Source: Alphaproteobacteria bacterium
GTDB lineage: Bacteria; Pseudomonadota; Alphaproteobacteria; Caulobacterales; Maricaulaceae
Assembly: GCA_016124665.1 (NCBI GenBank)
Contig: WGNH01000002.1
Coordinates: 1-54,758 of the forward strand
DNA length: 54,758 nt
Direction: 5' to 3'
A model generated the notes under the pieces. It did no database searches. It was not told the DNA's origin and worked only from the letters and a program-made list of their open reading frames with translations. Numbering within the stretch: position 1 is the first letter of the stretch; every line of letters begins with the position of its first letter. The translations under genes were made by a program, and so were the position numbers. Below are positions 53,671 through 54,758 of the stretch, in pieces.

Positions 53671-54058
53671 CTTAAGAAAGTTGATAAAGAGTGCGCTTCG
53701 CTGTGGCCTGGGACGGCTCAAAGCTCCGAACGCCAGATCTAGGCTGGTTATATCAAGCGGCCCGCTACCGGTTCCGCCGCGAAGAGTTTGTGATGAGAAA
53801 GCCGTCTAGCTACTCCAAGGCGCTGATGTCTTGAAGAAAGCTGCGTGCGCAAATGCCACTGGTATCAGAATTGCCGACAGTTGGCGCATAATATCGAGTA
53901 TAAGATATGGTTTCGGGGAATGGGATCGGTGCAATAGGCCGGTGCAAATCGGTCTCAGCGGTCTTATGATTTGCTGGCGGCATGAGGGATAATATACTCT
54001 AGCCCGTAATCCGTACTCATGCTTACGGTTCGAGAGCGATAGGGCTGAACTCCTACAA
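53671..54058. other. Intergenic region between hipBA and the metal-resistance genes
   Basis: 388 bp without a convincing gene. It separates the minus-strand hipBA operon from the plus-strand efflux genes and likely holds both promoters. Confidence 0.6.
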
Positions 54059-54463
54059 ATGGCACGGCTGACTTCAAATCTGGCAATTGGCTTGCCCACG
54101 CGTTTTTTTACGTGGGTGGTGATTGCCTTGATGGCCCTTCCAATTGTCGGCACTGAGGCATCGGCAAATCAGAACCCGCGCGATGCAACATCGGTCGAGA
54201 TGCCGATGGAATGCGATCATGACGCGGCTGTGCAAATGACTTGGTCGCATTCGAGCGAGGCGTCGAAGCAAGAACAACCGCCCTGTTGTTCAGATTGCGA
54301 AATGCCTGATTGCGCCACAGGTGCGAGCACGCCTGTTTTGACCATTCTTGTGCCTGCTGCGGAGGAGTTACCCTTACCGACTCTCCAAGGTCACGCATTG
54401 GCCAGAAACCGTTCTCTGTTTTCCGCAGAGTCCAGCGCCCCGCGAAAACCTCCACGCGTTTGA
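54059..54463 (+). CDS. Cys/Met/His-rich secreted protein upstream of a metal-efflux operon
   Basis: 134 residues with an N-terminal signal/membrane segment (RFFTWVVIALMALPIVGTEASA). A metal-ligand-rich stretch follows (VEMPMECDHDAAVQM, then PPCCSDCEMPDC). Such small proteins commonly precede cusCBA/czc operons and may bind copper or help its sensing. The family was not recognised. It is followed at 49 bp by the CusC-like gene. Confidence 0.6.
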   Translation: MARLTSNLAIGLPTRFFTWVVIALMALPIVGTEASANQNPRDATSVEMPMECDHDAAVQMTWSHSSEASKQEQPPCCSDCEMPDCATGASTPVLTILVPAAEELPLPTLQGHALARNRSLFSAESSAPRKPPRV

Positions 54464-54512
54464 TGGATCGCCCGCCAAGGGCATCCATTCCTGATAACGC
54501 CTGGAGAAAACT

Positions 54513-54758
54513 ATGCTTGTGCAAATTCTGGCTCTCGCAGCCTCTTTCGCGGTCGTCGCCGATGACGAGCTGCGCCCGCTCAGCCTACCCGAAGCCGTGC
54601 TGATCGCTCAGGCCGCCAACGAGCCATCATCATCTGTTTTCGATGCTCGCGCCGACGCGCTCGTACAACAGGGGGCCGCTGCGGACACGCTACCGGACCC
54701 TGTGTTCTCCGCTGGCATTGCCAATGTGCCGCTCACGGACCTTGATCCGAACCGCGAA
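54513..54758 (+). CDS. TolC-family outer membrane efflux protein (CusC/CzcC-like, partial)
   Basis: 82 residues visible, cut by the right edge. Start ATG 54513 with a CTGGAG ribosome site; a signal peptide (MLVQILALAASFAVVA) precedes LSLPEAVLIAQAANE and LPDPVFSAGIANVPLTDL, the typical N-terminal pattern of heavy-metal efflux outer-membrane factors. The partner membrane-fusion and RND genes would follow to the right. Confidence 0.75.
   Translation, partial: MLVQILALAASFAVVADDELRPLSLPEAVLIAQAANEPSSSVFDARADALVQQGAAADTLPDPVFSAGIANVPLTDLDPNRE

Larger units (their letters stand above)
37574..54758. mobile_element. Defence/mobility/metal-resistance genomic island (left end at tRNA-Ser)
   Basis: The content changes abruptly after tRNA-Ser: serine recombinase operon, putative defence genes, hipBA, then metal efflux. 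Composition varies gene by gene and is AT-richer at 41-46 kb. No second copy of the tRNA 3' end is seen in the window, so the right border is beyond 54758. The extent is an inference. Confidence 0.5.

Noticed and set aside
53806-54153. Minus-strand open frame across the intergenic region
   Set aside because: It overlaps the start of the Cys-rich gene and lacks a ribosome site or recognisable motifs.
1-54758. CRISPR arrays or rRNA genes
   Set aside because: No regularly spaced short repeats and no rRNA-like sequence were seen.

Overview
The window looks like a high-GC alphaproteobacterial chromosome, most likely a Maricaulis/Hyphomonas-type stalked-bacterium relative. The evidence is the rpmI-rplT-pheS-pheT cluster, an EipA/DUF1134 envelope protein, MerC and DUF1272 proteins, and palindromic intergenic repeats resembling those described in Caulobacter. 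The lineage is an inference from gene content, not from a search.

Positions 1-37.5 kb are mainly core genome: succinate dehydrogenase sdhC (cut by the left edge), an amidohydrolase, a short-chain dehydrogenase, a DUF885 metallopeptidase-like protein, two glycosyltransferases, infC, secreted tandem-repeat proteins, a MerC protein behind a Zur-like site, L35/L20, pheS and pheT, a DEAD-box helicase, lepA, a peroxiredoxin, serA and serB convergent on each other, msrA, and tRNA-Ser(GGA). Several small accessory blocks of 0.5-1.7 kb interrupt this core. Four of them are bounded by a second copy of the terminal codons of the neighbouring core gene: a PD-(D/E)XK-like nuclease gene beside a TPR-like gene, an XRE regulator plus small membrane protein after lepA, a DUF4386 gene after msrA, and a beta-lactamase-fold serine hydrolase between an AhpD-like gene and serB. 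In three cases the second copy is diverged but still in frame, with the stop codon kept, so it looks like the 3' end of a relative's homologous gene carried in with the block. This repeated architecture is the most unusual feature I see. Next to the lepA case sits a NaeI-like restriction-modification operon (methyltransferase, endonuclease, Vsr).

Positions 37.6-54.8 kb are a genomic island that starts beside tRNA-Ser. First comes a five-gene operon on the minus strand: winged-helix protein, conserved 100-aa protein, DUF2924 protein, large serine recombinase and HTH protein. Then come an unrecognised 373-aa gene, a GIY-YIG-type protein facing a 78-aa protein coupled to a zinc-hook SMC-like ATPase (possibly RloC-like), a 2,000-aa DUF4011-helicase-Vsr-DUF3320 protein, a hipBA toxin-antitoxin pair, and the beginning of a copper/heavy-metal efflux operon that runs off the right edge. 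The island therefore combines mobility, defence, toxin-antitoxin and metal-resistance functions; its right boundary lies outside the window.

Other points of note are infC apparently starting at an AUA codon, an in-frame extra segment of about 54 codons with foreign codon use inside pheT, and two inverted copies of a palindromic repeat flanking the pheT block. I found no rRNA genes and no CRISPR array.
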